A stretch of DNA of 64,000 nucleotides from Halovenus rubra (GCF_026586665.1 NZ_JAODIY010000048.1:1-64000); one strand, 5' to 3'. Shown: positions 19,292-28,810, counted from the stretch's first letter. Numbers and translations: made by a program. Notes: generated by a model from the letters alone, not told the origin.

Positions 19292-19870
19292 ATGACAGGC
19301 CCCAAGAGGGGACAGGCCGGTGTCGGCAGACTGCTTGCGTTCGTTATCGTGATTACGGTTATTGTGGCAGTCGTCCCGGCAGCGCTTGGATTGGCCGGCA
19401 TCGACGTCCGGAACGAATCGCCCGGTGAGACAGCAGTAGGCGACCTCGACGACGGAGCGCTTCTCGTCGTCTCGTCGTTCGGGAGCGATATTAACGACGA
19501 CCAAACAAGCGTCGGCGTCGTCGAGTTGCTAGTTACGCCTGTTGGCGACACAGTTGATATTGCCGACGTTACCGTGACGTGGGATGGGGCCACCCAACAC
19601 ACACTGACGCCAGAACAAATTGATGCTGGTGGCGGTTCGTTCGGGGTAGAAATGGTCCGGGGCGAAGGGTCGATTTCCCCGTCGGACCGCGCGCTGTTAA
19701 CCTTCGACCTGGGAAGCGATGATATCGAAAATATCCAGCAGTTTGGTGAGCGACTCAAGCCCGGACAGACGGTGACGGTGACAGTGACGACCGGGACGGG
19801 TGCAGAGACAACGGAGACTATGACTGTCCCCGAATCGTTGCCGCAGGGGACAGCGGTCCGGTTCGTCTGA
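19292..19870 (+). CDS. Archaellin-like protein with class III signal peptide
   Basis: A 192-residue secreted protein. A short basic head (MTGPKRGQ) is followed by the hydrophobic segment at 11-35, the layout processed by the PibD prepilin peptidase between Gly and Gln. The rest is an acidic beta-rich domain resembling the archaellin fold (ALLVVSSFGS, VVELLVTPVGD). The ATG at 19292 replaces a longer frame that runs into cruF. There is no archaellum operon nearby, so this may be an orphan archaellin or pilin-like adhesin. It lies 65 bases after cruF. Confidence 0.75.
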   Translation: MTGPKRGQAGVGRLLAFVIVITVIVAVVPAALGLAGIDVRNESPGETAVGDLDDGALLVVSSFGSDINDDQTSVGVVELLVTPVGDTVDIADVTVTWDGATQHTLTPEQIDAGGGSFGVEMVRGEGSISPSDRALLTFDLGSDDIENIQQFGERLKPGQTVTVTVTTGTGAETTETMTVPESLPQGTAVRFV

Positions 19871-19907
19871 GCGACTCGGCGGCTGTTTGTCTGTGGGCAG
19901 AGTGTGT

Positions 19908-20498
19908 TCACATACCGTCACGAAGGTGTTCGTACTGCTCGCGGAAACTCGCCAGGCACGACGAGCAACAGAAGTGGTACACCTCACCGTCAAACTCTTC
20001 GCGTTCGCCTTCAGTAGAGACAGTGTTGCCACATTCGACGCATTCAGGAGCCAACTCTGCGTTATCAAGGCTGGGACTCCACGTAGTATTCTGAAGAAGT
20101 TTGACATCGTATGACCGGATCACATCAGTCGGAAACTCCGCATCAAACAACTGCTCGATATTGCCGTCAGGAACGGTTGCAGTACAGACGAGCGTCTCGT
20201 CGGCTGTGCGAAAGACGTGTTCGACCGGCTGGCTCGTCTGGAGTTCTGTGTGTAGTCGCTCACCCTCGCCCGGTGACGCCTGAATTCTCACGAGTATCGG
20301 TGTTCCTTCACGTAACATACCGCGGTCAATTGCGACCGTGAACCGCTCGATGAGACCGACTGTTTTGAGGCGGTCAATGCGGTCTGAGACGGCAGGGGCA
20401 GAGAGACCGACTGTTTCTGCAATCTCACTGTACGAACGTCGCCCGTCTTCGAGCAGAAGTCGCATGATTTCACGGTCCGTGTCGTCAAGTCCTCGCAT
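19908..20498 (-). CDS. Lrp/AsnC regulator with TRASH metal-binding domain
   Basis: A 196-residue regulator. An AsnC-type HTH (5-55) is followed by an Lrp-like sensor region and a C-terminal TRASH domain with C153, C156, C177, C178 and C181. The same architecture is found in the Halobacterium protein VNG1179C, linked to copper response. This suggests metal sensing here, most likely copper. The ATG at 20498 was chosen because the upstream extension is not conserved-looking. No copper ATPase is adjacent. Confidence 0.88.
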   Translation of the reverse strand: MRGLDDTDREIMRLLLEDGRRSYSEIAETVGLSAPAVSDRIDRLKTVGLIERFTVAIDRGMLREGTPILVRIQASPGEGERLHTELQTSQPVEHVFRTADETLVCTATVPDGNIEQLFDAEFPTDVIRSYDVKLLQNTTWSPSLDNAELAPECVECGNTVSTEGEREEFDGEVYHFCCSSCLASFREQYEHLRDGM

Positions 20499-20544
20499 AC
20501 CGATATTTCGTGGGGTGGTGGAAAATAACCGATGGTTGGACAGT

Positions 20545-21234
20545 TCAGATGCTCTCAGAAGAATCGTCATCCCCATCAGCAGCCCGAACATGGATCGAAC
20601 CCGCAATTGTTTCAGGAATCGAGACAGTGTCGCAGTCGTCGAGACCGACAGTTACCATTCCAATTGGGGCAACCTCTGTGACGCTGACTTCTGTCCCCGG
20701 CGTGAGACCGGCATCCTTGAGATAATCTAGTTCCTCAGCGTTGCGGTCCCTGACACGCTCGACCACAACGGTTGTCCCCTCCTCGCACTCCTCAAGCGTT
20801 CCCCCGTCAGTCCCGTCGATCGGGTCCAGGCTGTCAGTCGGAATTGGATCTCCATGTGGGTCAACAGCTGGGTCGTCGAGTGCGTCCGCAACGCGACGCT
20901 CGAATTCCTCGCTTATGTGATGTTCCAGACGATCGGCCTCGTCGTGGACCTCAGCCCAGTCGTAGTCAAGATGTTCAGCGAGGTAGGTTTCGATGAGTCG
21001 GTGGTGCCGGAGAACTTCAAGTGCGACTGTCTCACCCTCTGTGGTGAGCTCGACACCACTGTATTTCTCGCGGTCGACAAGCTCTCGCTCTTCGAGTTTC
21101 GTCATCATGCTCGTGACTGTCGGCGATGTCACCTCCATATACTCGGCGATGCTAGAGGTAGAAACCGGGTCCCCCTTCATCTCCTTGAGCTCGTAGATAG
21201 CCTTCAGATAATCCTCCATCTTCGCGCTCAACAT
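20545..21234 (-). CDS. DtxR/SirR-family metal-dependent regulator
   Basis: A 229-residue iron or manganese responsive regulator. The order is a winged helix (1-65), a metal-binding dimer domain with HHRLIETYLAEHL, then an acidic linker and a C-terminal SH3-like FeoA-type domain (about 155-220). The metal ligand region includes the Glu and His of the VALEVLRHHRLIE segment. The start is MLSAKMEDYL; a second ATG lies directly before it. An inverted repeat in its promoter suggests autoregulation. Confidence 0.92.
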   Translation of the reverse strand: MLSAKMEDYLKAIYELKEMKGDPVSTSSIAEYMEVTSPTVTSMMTKLEERELVDREKYSGVELTTEGETVALEVLRHHRLIETYLAEHLDYDWAEVHDEADRLEHHISEEFERRVADALDDPAVDPHGDPIPTDSLDPIDGTDGGTLEECEEGTTVVVERVRDRNAEELDYLKDAGLTPGTEVSVTEVAPIGMVTVGLDDCDTVSIPETIAGSIHVRAADGDDDSSESI

Positions 21235-21245
21235 CATAGGAAAGA

Positions 21246-21260
21246 TTAGAGTTGGTCTAA
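21246..21260. promoter_or_regulatory. Inverted repeat before the DtxR/SirR gene
   Basis: TTAGA at 21246-21250 and TCTAA at 21256-21260 form a 15-base inverted repeat with a five-base spacer, 12 bases before the start codon. Size, position and A/T character fit a DtxR-family operator, here probably autoregulatory. Confidence 0.5.
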
Positions 21261-21353
21261 ACAAAAACATGGCGACTGCCTCCGAGATAGGCAAAAGCTT
21301 GTCGAGACCGTGCGTGCCGAAGGCTTTTGGGGATGTTGTACCTAGCAGGTAGT

Positions 21354-21752
21354 ATGAGAGACGACCGCGACGACCCGTTCGACGAGTTCTTCAGCGAGAT
21401 AGAGCGCATGATGAACGAGATGATGGGCGGCGATGCAAACGTACATTTCGAACACAATGCTGGGACAAACGGTGGTCCGGAACCGACCGGAAATGTCCAC
21501 ATGGATATTCATGAGAGCGACGACGAGGTTCGACTGGTTGCGGATATCCCTGGCGTCGACAAAGAGGATATCGAACTCCAGTGCGACGGCCGGACCCTAC
21601 ACCTCGACGCGACAGGAGAGACTCGAGAGTATCGCGAGCAAGTATCACTCCCAGTTTCTGTCGATGAGCAGTCTGCACAGGCAACCTACAATAACGGCGT
21701 GCTCGAAGTTGTTTTTGACCGCGATGGCGATTCGACAAGCATCGATATCTGA
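21354..21752 (+). CDS. Hsp20/alpha-crystallin family chaperone
   Basis: A 132-residue small heat-shock protein. The alpha-crystallin domain covers about 52-132 with VRLVADIPGVDKEDIEL and a C-terminal NGVLEVVFDRDG. The N-terminus is acidic with Met-rich MMNEMMGG. No IXI tail is evident, so oligomer size may be small. The ATG at 21354 is preferred over a frame extension of nine residues. Confidence 0.92.
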   Translation: MRDDRDDPFDEFFSEIERMMNEMMGGDANVHFEHNAGTNGGPEPTGNVHMDIHESDDEVRLVADIPGVDKEDIELQCDGRTLHLDATGETREYREQVSLPVSVDEQSAQATYNNGVLEVVFDRDGDSTSIDI

Positions 21753-21854
21753 GTTGTCTTCCGTGTGAACGACACGTTGTGGGCTGGCAGGTACTAAATA
21801 TGTCCCCCAATATCAGGGTAACAGCGCTACGGGCTATTGGCGTGTAGGTAGCGT

Positions 21855-21980
21855 ATGGAAGTGACACAGCACCTTCCAATCGCCGGAACAGAGTTGAAAC
21901 AGCAGCTCATGCAGGTCATAGCCCTCTGGCTTGCACTGACCTTTACGCTTGCACTCGCGCTTACCCTGTTTCTGCCTTAG
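21855..21980 (+). CDS. 41-residue predicted single-pass membrane protein
   Basis: A very short open frame starting ATG at 21855 and ending TAG at 21980, directly abutting the hflX stop on the other strand. The product has a polar head (MEVTQHLPIAGTELKQQ) and a hydrophobic tail rich in Leu, Ala and Thr ending LTLFLP. Coding is suggested by a clean amphipathic-to-hydrophobic layout; function is unknown. Confidence 0.45.
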   Translation: MEVTQHLPIAGTELKQQLMQVIALWLALTFTLALALTLFLP

Positions 21981-23234
21981 TCAGGCAGGAAGCTCTTCGA
22001 GTCGAGAGCGCGCACGCTCCAATGTGGGTGGTCTGGCAGCGACCTCGACAGTTGCCCTATCGGTTCCATATGTAACCTCGACATCGACGGCCTCGTCATG
22101 TAGCCACGACAGCAGTGACATTGCCTCGTCGGTGAGTGGGAGTGTCAACTCTGTATGCGCTAGCGTTGGTAGCTGCTTGCAAATCTGCGTCGTCAACCCA
22201 TTGAGGTCGGTATCTTCCTCTGCGCTGATAACGACCGGATCGGGTGCGAGGTCAGCGATGGCTTTGGCTCGTTCTGTCCGCTTCGCCTCGGAAACGAGGT
22301 CAGCTTTATTGAGCACGGTTACAACGGGCGGATGGTCGTCACCAAGCGCGTCGTGGACGGTTTCGAGTTTTCGCCGAAGTTCGTCAGCAGACTGTGCGAG
22401 GTCTGCCACAACGACGACCGTATCCGCCTCTTCGACAGCCGTGAGCGTGTTTCGGAACGATTCGACCAGCCAGTGCGGGAGGTCATCAAGGAAGCCGACT
22501 GTATCAGTCAGTAAGGCCGACCGGCCGTTCAGCGTTGCGCGTCGAGTTGTCGTTTCGAGGGTCTTGAACAATCGGTCCTCGACGGTGGCGGTCTCATCGA
22601 GGTCCTCGTGTCTCTCGGGGTCGAGTTCCATCTCCTCAGCTAGCCGCCGGAGGAGCGTCGACTTGCCGGCGTTCGTGTAGCCGGCCAGCGCGACAAGCTC
22701 GAACCCGTTTTCGCGGCGCTGTTCGCGGTGTTGCTGGGCGACCGAGGGTAGGTCGTCGAGTTTGCGTTCGAGTTCGTCGATGCGGTCAAGCAGGTCGTAG
22801 TAGGGCGTCCCGCTCTCGGTGAATCGGTTGAGCGCACCCTCATCGGAGAGCGCCCTGACCCGCGGTAGGCGATAGCGCAGGCGGGCCAGTTCGACCTGTA
22901 ACTGTGCCCGTCGGGTTCTGGCCTGTTCAGCGAAGATTTCGAGAACGACACGGTGGCGGTCGACGACGTGTGCCCCGACGGTATCTTCGAGCGTAACCGT
23001 CTGCTGGGGCGTCAGTTCGGCGTCGACGACGACCGTATCCGCGCCCGTCGCTTCGACCATGTCGGCGATTTCGTCGACCTTGCCGGGCCCGAGTTCGGTC
23101 CCGGGGTCCGGCGGTCGCTGTTGTGTCACCTCCCCGAGGATGCGTGCGCCGGCGGCCTCGGTCAGTCCGCGAATCTCTTCTGTGTCCGGTTTCTCTTCAG
23201 CTGTTCGTTGTGCGACAATTGCCGTCTGTAACAT
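21981..23234 (-). CDS. hflX: GTPase HflX
   Basis: A 417-residue ribosome-associated GTPase. The N-terminal HflX domain includes the LGPGKVDEIADMV signature, then a coiled-coil linker, then a G domain with GYTNAGKST (G1), DTVGF (G3) and NKAD (G4). A C-terminal 80-residue tail follows. The start MLQTAIVAQR at 23234 was chosen over a 13-residue extension. In bacteria HflX splits stalled ribosomes; the archaeal role is presumed similar. Confidence 0.95.
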   Translation of the reverse strand: MLQTAIVAQRTAEEKPDTEEIRGLTEAAGARILGEVTQQRPPDPGTELGPGKVDEIADMVEATGADTVVVDAELTPQQTVTLEDTVGAHVVDRHRVVLEIFAEQARTRRAQLQVELARLRYRLPRVRALSDEGALNRFTESGTPYYDLLDRIDELERKLDDLPSVAQQHREQRRENGFELVALAGYTNAGKSTLLRRLAEEMELDPERHEDLDETATVEDRLFKTLETTTRRATLNGRSALLTDTVGFLDDLPHWLVESFRNTLTAVEEADTVVVVADLAQSADELRRKLETVHDALGDDHPPVVTVLNKADLVSEAKRTERAKAIADLAPDPVVISAEEDTDLNGLTTQICKQLPTLAHTELTLPLTDEAMSLLSWLHDEAVDVEVTYGTDRATVEVAARPPTLERARSRLEELPA

Positions 23235-23474
23235 GTGTGATGGACGGCTGCAGTACTCACTGCTCTGTCCCACCCCAGCGCTGCCGCTAGGGGTAAATCA
23301 AGCAAGACGGGCGTCAACAACACGCTAGCTATTCGGCAGCCTGGCGAAAAGCAAACGCGTTGAGAGACCCCGTCAGAAAGAGGAGAGCTTCATGCTATCT
23401 ATCTGTGGCGTATCAACGGATAAAAACATTATGTGACAAATGTGAACAAACAGGCCAGTCTCAGAGCCAGACAA

Positions 23475-24338
23475 CTACACCTGTTCGTATACGATGTCAG
23501 CCACGTCGTCCCAGAAGCCGTCATCGTACTTTGTCGCTGAGTCGACAGTGGGTCGGGCGTTCGTCTCGTTGACAACAGCTCGGTCGTCGGTAACGAGCAG
23601 GTCAACGCCGAGCCAAGAGAGACCTAGCACATCGGCAGCTGATTTGGCAAGCGATTGCAGGTCGTCGGTGAGGTCAATGCCCGTTGCTTCAGCCCCACGA
23701 TGGACATTGTGTTTCCACTGTCCGGCGGCGAGAGCGTCGTCGGGCAGTCGGCGTTCAACTGCGCCAACCACGTCTCCATCAACGAGCATCACACGGAAAT
23801 CACGTGCATTGGGCACATACTCTTGGACCAGAAACGACTGGTCACCGGTCGCGCGGTAGTCATGGACGAGATCAAGGTAATCACAGACCCCAAGAAAGGA
23901 GTCGAGGTCAGTGACTTTTGCAACCCCGATACCTCGCGTGGTCGAGTTCGGTTTGACCACGACAGGCCCCGAAATCTGTTCGAAGGCGGCCACAAGGTCG
24001 TCTTCGTTAGCAGGGTTCGAGACGATGACTGTCTCAGGCACAGAGAGACCGGCAGCTGACAAGCGCGCAAGACACTCACCCTTATGCCGCGAGCGCAGCA
24101 TCTCGTCGCGACCGTTTACCCACGGCACATCAAGCAGTGCGTCCGTGACGCCACCCTCAGCAAGCCGCGCGGGATAGACAAACCCAACGTCAAATGCAGC
24201 AGCATCGACGGGCGGGGACGAAAGTGAAATCGACTGGGTGGTCAAATCCACATGGTCAGCTTCGATACCGCGGGCTGCCAGTGGCTCTTGTATCCTATCG
24301 TAGGTCTCTGCGTTCGTCGCCACCGCCAGTCTAAGCAT
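23475..24338 (-). CDS. RimK-type ATP-grasp ligase
   Basis: A 287-residue ATP-grasp enzyme that joins an amino acid or similar amine to an acyl-phosphate. The ATP-binding lysine region is PVVVKPNSTTRGIGV. QEYVPNARDFRVMLVDGDVVGAVER is the family-specific loop (split as QEYVPNARDFR and VMLVDGDVV). The metal ligands are in VNETNARP. It resembles RimK and the cofactor-glutamylating MptN/CofF group; the acceptor is not clear. The gene stands alone. Confidence 0.88.
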   Translation of the reverse strand: MLRLAVATNAETYDRIQEPLAARGIEADHVDLTTQSISLSSPPVDAAAFDVGFVYPARLAEGGVTDALLDVPWVNGRDEMLRSRHKGECLARLSAAGLSVPETVIVSNPANEDDLVAAFEQISGPVVVKPNSTTRGIGVAKVTDLDSFLGVCDYLDLVHDYRATGDQSFLVQEYVPNARDFRVMLVDGDVVGAVERRLPDDALAAGQWKHNVHRGAEATGIDLTDDLQSLAKSAADVLGLSWLGVDLLVTDDRAVVNETNARPTVDSATKYDDGFWDDVADIVYEQV

Positions 24339-24389
24339 ACACGCAACAGCGGGCTGTAGGATAATAGCGTTCGCGGTTCAAGAAGAGCC

Positions 24390-25361
24390 TTATTCGAGTT
24401 CTTCAGCGAGGTCGTCGGCGTCGATGTCAGCGTCTTCGAGCGCTTCTTCGAGGCCAGCGCCACCGCCGCCACCCATGCCGCCCATCATGCCGGGCATGCC
24501 CATCGGGCTGTCCTCGATAATTTCTTCGACGACAATCCGGTCGATACCGAGCAGGTCAATGAGTTCCTGTCCAATCTGCTGTTTTTGCATCATCCACTGC
24601 TGGTTCATCGTCAGCTGGGGCGTCGCTTCGATATAAAGGGACTCCTTTTCGACTTCGACGGTCTCGTACTCGGGTTCGTCGTCTTCGTCGTCTTCGTCTG
24701 TCTCCTCGTCTTCGACAAGTTGTTCTTCTTCAACGGTGTCGGTCTCGAAGCGCATTTCGAGGTCGAGACCGAGGTACATGTCGACCAGTCCGTCGGCCAT
24801 CTCTTTGCGGTCGTCGATAGTGTCGACAATCTCGTAATCGTACTCAATGTCGTCACCGGCAAGAGGGTGATTGAAGTCGACACGCGCGCGACCGCCGATG
24901 ATTGTCTCAACAAACCCTTCTTCGCCGTCGATTGTGACCTGGCCACCGGGGTAGCGGTCATCCTCGGGAATCTTGTCTTTGCTGATGGTTCGGACTTCAT
25001 CCTCGTCAAACTCACCGAACGCCTCACTTGCTGGAACAGTCACGGACCCTTCGCTATCGACTTCCTGACCGCGGATGTCGTCTTCGACGCTGGCAAAGAT
25101 GTGACCCTGACCGAGCACAATCGTCCGCGGACCGAACTCTCGGTCCTCCTCGTCGATTCCTTCCTCTTCGGCGACCTCTTGGGAGGTTGTATCGACAAGT
25201 TGGCCGTCCTCAATCGTACGGGCGGTGTAATCGAGGTGAATAAAGTCGTCGTCCTGCAGTCCACTCTGCTCTTCGTTTTCTGTTTCTTCTTGGACTTCTT
25301 CTTCCTCGATGTCGCCGTCGGCCTGTGTCTGCTCGTCGTCGGCCTCGGATTCGTTGCTCAT
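24390..25361 (-). CDS. FKBP-type peptidyl-prolyl isomerase
   Basis: A 323-residue archaeal FKBP of the SlyD-like long type. After a highly acidic N-terminal tail of 35 residues comes the FKBP fold with an inserted flap domain (about 40-195, VDFNHPLAGDDIEYDYEIV is the typical end). A second domain with a very acidic loop and a C-terminal Gly/Met-rich tail (MGMPGMMGGMGGGGG) follow. It assists proline isomerisation and folding in the cytosol. The start at 25361 was chosen because the longer frame lacks family similarity. Confidence 0.93.
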   Translation of the reverse strand: MSNESEADDEQTQADGDIEEEEVQEETENEEQSGLQDDDFIHLDYTARTIEDGQLVDTTSQEVAEEEGIDEEDREFGPRTIVLGQGHIFASVEDDIRGQEVDSEGSVTVPASEAFGEFDEDEVRTISKDKIPEDDRYPGGQVTIDGEEGFVETIIGGRARVDFNHPLAGDDIEYDYEIVDTIDDRKEMADGLVDMYLGLDLEMRFETDTVEEEQLVEDEETDEDDEDDEPEYETVEVEKESLYIEATPQLTMNQQWMMQKQQIGQELIDLLGIDRIVVEEIIEDSPMGMPGMMGGMGGGGGAGLEEALEDADIDADDLAEELE

Positions 25362-25512
25362 ACCGTTTTGGTCAGTCGTTGTACTCTTAAGCACTCCGTT
25401 TCGACGCGCTCGTGACAGGATTTCACGTAGGAACGTGGCGCTATGACCAGAGACTGGTTTCAGGCCTGACAACACCACGCGGTTTTTAGCGGTGTAACTC
25501 ACAATCAGACCC

Positions 25513-26070
25513 ATGTACGAGGTTGAACTGAAGGTATCCGCAGAGCACGCGGTGGTCAGAGACACGCTAAAACGAGTGGGCGCGAGTCACATCGAATCGG
25601 TACAACAGGAAGATACGTACTACGATGCACCGGACCGCGAGTTTGTCGAAACCGACGAAGCACTGCGGATTCGTCGTGAAACAACTGACGGTGGAACGAA
25701 TCGGACAGCCGTGACCTACAAAGGACCACTTGTCGAGGAAGCCTCGAAAACCCGAGAGGAGGCAGAGACGTACATCGAGGACGATGAAGCGATGCATGCT
25801 GTCCTGACAGGATTGGGGTATGAGGCTGCTGCCACAGTGACCAAAACACGGGAACGGTACACCCTCGATGACTGTACCGTCACGCTGGATACGGTCGAAG
25901 GAGTTGGCGAATTTGTCGAGGTTGAACGCGATGCCAAAGACACCGAACAGGCGCTCTCGGCCGCGCGGGCAGACACTATCGATGTCCTCGAACAGCTTGG
26001 ACTTGACCACGACGACCAGATTCGGACGTCCTATCTTGACTTACTTCTCAGCGAAGGCGACTCATCTTAA
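25513..26070 (+). CDS. CYTH-domain protein (class IV cyclase-like)
   Basis: A 185-residue triphosphate-tunnel protein. The ExExK signature is at residues 3-7 (EVELK). Further tunnel residues include RIRRE, TYKGPL and TLDTVEGVGEFVEVE. Archaeal members are usually annotated as class IV adenylate cyclase or thiamine-triphosphatase-like; activity on polyphosphate is another option. It lies 75 bases before the SAM synthetase gene, in the same direction. Confidence 0.9.
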   Translation: MYEVELKVSAEHAVVRDTLKRVGASHIESVQQEDTYYDAPDREFVETDEALRIRRETTDGGTNRTAVTYKGPLVEEASKTREEAETYIEDDEAMHAVLTGLGYEAAATVTKTRERYTLDDCTVTLDTVEGVGEFVEVERDAKDTEQALSAARADTIDVLEQLGLDHDDQIRTSYLDLLLSEGDSS

Positions 26071-26145
26071 ATATTACTCACAGGTATCAGAGTAAGCATT
26101 AGCGTTTCCGTAAGTTATAGACACGCCGGTGTCGAAACAGGAGCA

Positions 26146-27351
26146 ATGACAGAGCGGAACATTCGTGTCGAAAATACAGAAGGGCTTGCAGTCGAAGACC
26201 AACACGTAGAGATTGTCGAGCGCAAGGGTCTCGGTCACCCTGACTCAATCTGTGACGGTGTCGCAGAGGAGGTCTCACGCACCCTTGCCCAGACATATAT
26301 CGACCGCTTTGGTAAGCCCCTGCATTTCAACACTGACGAGACCCAGTTAGTTGCCGGGACTGCATCGCCAGCGTTTGGCGGTGGCGAGATGCTCGAACCA
26401 ATCTATTTACTCATCGTCGGGCGTGCAACCAAGACCTACGACGGCGAGCGAATCCCCGTCGAGACAATCGCACTCCGGACTGCACGGGAGTATCTCGACG
26501 AACAGTTCCCGTATCTCGACGTTGGGTCGGATATCATCGTCGACGTGAAGCTTGGGGAGGGAAGTGGCGATCTTCAGGAAGTATTCGGCGAGGACGGACA
26601 GTCTGTCCCAATCGCAAACGATACCAGCTACGGCGTCGGTCACGCGCCACTAACCGAGACCGAGCAAATTGTCTACAACACAGAGCACAAGCTCAACACG
26701 GAGTATGCGTCCAATAACCCCGAGCTAGGACAGGATATCAAGGTGATGGGCAAGCGCGAGGAACACCACATCGACGTGACCGTCGCCGCCGCGATGGTTG
26801 ACGAACATCTCAGTGACCTTGATGCGTATCGCGACGCGGTCGCCAACGTCGAGACGTTCGTTACGGACCTGGCTACGGAGTACACTGACTGCGATGTGAC
26901 AGTGCATGTAAACACTGCAGACGAGTACGAAGATGGGTCGATTTATCTGACGACAACCGGTCTGAGCGCAGAGCAGGGTGACGACGGGTCCGTCGGTCGA
27001 GGTAATCGAGCGAACGGTCTTATCACACCAAACCGCCCGATGAGTATGGAGGCAACGAGCGGCAAGAACCCTATCAACCACATCGGGAAGATTTACAACC
27101 TACTCAGCACTGAAATTGCCAAGTCTGTCGCCGCAGACGTTGCCGGGGTCCGTGAGGTCCAGATTCGCCTTCTCTCACAGATTGGGCGGCCTATCGACAG
27201 ACCTCACGTTGCAGACGCAAAGATTGTCACTGACGACGACGTGACCGTCGAAGATATCCACGACGAGGTTGCAACAGCTATCGACGCCGAACTCAGCAGC
27301 GTGACTGACCTGACTCAACAGGTTATCGACGGCGAACTTTCCACATTCTAA
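26146..27351 (+). CDS. mat: S-adenosylmethionine synthetase, archaeal type
   Basis: A 401-residue enzyme making SAM from methionine and ATP. The archaeal signatures [15 protein letters not shown] (30-44) and GGGEML are present, as is the C-terminal [20 protein letters not shown] region. Length fits the archaeal family, which differs from bacterial MetK. The gene lies 50 bases before thiI in the same direction. Confidence 0.97.
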   Translation: MTERNIRVENTEGLAVEDQHVEIVERKGLGHPDSICDGVAEEVSRTLAQTYIDRFGKPLHFNTDETQLVAGTASPAFGGGEMLEPIYLLIVGRATKTYDGERIPVETIALRTAREYLDEQFPYLDVGSDIIVDVKLGEGSGDLQEVFGEDGQSVPIANDTSYGVGHAPLTETEQIVYNTEHKLNTEYASNNPELGQDIKVMGKREEHHIDVTVAAAMVDEHLSDLDAYRDAVANVETFVTDLATEYTDCDVTVHVNTADEYEDGSIYLTTTGLSAEQGDDGSVGRGNRANGLITPNRPMSMEATSGKNPINHIGKIYNLLSTEIAKSVAADVAGVREVQIRLLSQIGRPIDRPHVADAKIVTDDDVTVEDIHDEVATAIDAELSSVTDLTQQVIDGELSTF

Positions 27352-27401
27352 CCGGCAGTCGATTCAATGTGGGTTTAAGCCTCGACACGTTTTGCCAGCA
27401 T

Positions 27402-28619
27402 ATGAACCCACCCGGAGCCGATACCGTCCTCGTGCGGTTCAGCGGCGAGGTCGGCGTCAAGAGCCGGTCCGTCCAACACCGGATGGAAAGGCAACTCCGG
27501 CAGAACCTCAAGCAGATGCTCGCCCGACACGACCTTGATGTGTCTATCGAGGCTGAGCACGCGCGACTGTACGTTCATACGACACCCGAAGAAGTCGATG
27601 CAGTCGCCGAGGTCACTGCCAGAGTGTTTGGCGTTACCTCCGTTAGCTCTGTCAGGGAAATCGACCCAACACTGGACGCTATCCGTGACTTGCTAGCGGA
27701 GACGGCACGCGAGCACTACGAGAGCGGAACGTTCGCAGTGCGCGCTCGTCGGGCCGGCAACGAGGAAGACCACCCGTTTTCGAGCACGGATATCGAACGG
27801 GAGGGTGGAGCGGCAGTGTTTGAGGCTGCCCAAGCATCAGATATCGAGCCTGAGGTTGACCTCGACGACCCCGATCTCACGTTCCGCGTGGAGTGTCGGC
27901 CAGAACGAGCGTTCGTCTACGTCGGTATACAGTCCGGTGCCGGTGGATTACCGCTGGGCACCCAGCAACCAGTCGTTGCGCTGATGAGCGGTGGTATCGA
28001 CTCGCCGGTGGCGGCTTGGCACCTAATGAAACGGGGGTGCCCTGTCGTCCCTGTATACGTCAACCTCGGACGGTTTGGCGGCGTTGACCACCGCGCTCGT
28101 GCCGAGGAAATCACACAACAGTTGACTACATATACCCCCGACGGCTTCACGATGTGGGTCGTCCCCGGCGGCGACGGCCTCGAACAGATTGCCGAAGAGA
28201 CAGAGCGGTACCAGATGCTGTTGACACGTCGGTATATGCTCCGGATTGCCGAACTCATCGCGGAACAAACCGGTGCAGTCGGAATCGTCACTGGCGAATC
28301 TATCGGACAGAAATCGAGCCAGACCAGCGCAGCAATCCGGGTCACCGACGCAGTCACAGACTGCCCAGTCCACCGACCACTCCTCACGCTAGACAAACAC
28401 GAAATAACAGACCGTGCCCGCGAGATCGGGACCTACGAGGAGTCAACAATTGATGCGGGCTGTAACCGACTTGCCCCAGAAAACCCTGCGACACGCCCAC
28501 CGCTGGCAACAGTTCGTGAGACTGAGCCAACCAATATTAAGCGTTTGGCAGCGTCTGCTGTTGAGCAAGCCGAGCAGTGCAACTTAGAGGCTCCCGGCGA
28601 TAATCAGTTGTTGCAGTAG
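27402..28619 (+). CDS. thiI: tRNA 4-thiouridine synthase ThiI
   Basis: A 405-residue sulfurtransferase making s4U in tRNA. The N-terminal ferredoxin-like and THUMP domains cover 1-175. The PP-loop ATP pyrophosphatase has SGGIDS at 196-201, and a C-terminal part carries Cys in TDCPVHRP and DAGCN. There is no rhodanese domain, as usual in archaea. The ATG at 27402 is favoured over an 11-residue extension. Confidence 0.94.
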   Translation: MNPPGADTVLVRFSGEVGVKSRSVQHRMERQLRQNLKQMLARHDLDVSIEAEHARLYVHTTPEEVDAVAEVTARVFGVTSVSSVREIDPTLDAIRDLLAETAREHYESGTFAVRARRAGNEEDHPFSSTDIEREGGAAVFEAAQASDIEPEVDLDDPDLTFRVECRPERAFVYVGIQSGAGGLPLGTQQPVVALMSGGIDSPVAAWHLMKRGCPVVPVYVNLGRFGGVDHRARAEEITQQLTTYTPDGFTMWVVPGGDGLEQIAEETERYQMLLTRRYMLRIAELIAEQTGAVGIVTGESIGQKSSQTSAAIRVTDAVTDCPVHRPLLTLDKHEITDRAREIGTYEESTIDAGCNRLAPENPATRPPLATVRETEPTNIKRLAASAVEQAEQCNLEAPGDNQLLQ

Positions 28620-28672
28620 TTCGTTTCTCGCTCGGAAACACAGAATCTGGGTTTATGTTTTGTAAGGAGTAA

Positions 28673-28810
28673 ATGGATGATATGGTGTCAAAGAAGAAAC
28701 TCACAGCAGGTATCGCACTCTTTGCAACCGTCGCGTACGCAGTCACTCGTCTGAAAGGCTCGAATGAACCGGTCGCTCCCGAAGAAGACATTCACGTCGA
28801 AACGAACTAA
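28673..28810 (+). CDS. 45-residue small membrane protein
   Basis: A short frame beginning at an ATG five bases after a strong ribosome-binding sequence AAGGAG. The product has a basic start (MDDMVSKKKL), a short hydrophobic helix (TAGIALFATVAYAVTRL) and an acidic tail. The combination of RBS, charge layout and codon use supports coding. Another in-frame ATG lies at 28682. Function unknown. Confidence 0.55.
   Translation: MDDMVSKKKLTAGIALFATVAYAVTRLKGSNEPVAPEEDIHVETN

Noticed and set aside
23280-23340. Seven-base inverted repeat GCTGCCG/CGGCAGC upstream of hflX
   Set aside because: Short arms with a 47-base spacer and no promoter or gene relation; likely chance.
24585-25415. Plus-strand frame of 276 codons
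   Set aside because: It mirrors the acidic FKBP gene, and the Val/Phe-rich product is the typical antisense of Glu/Asp codons.
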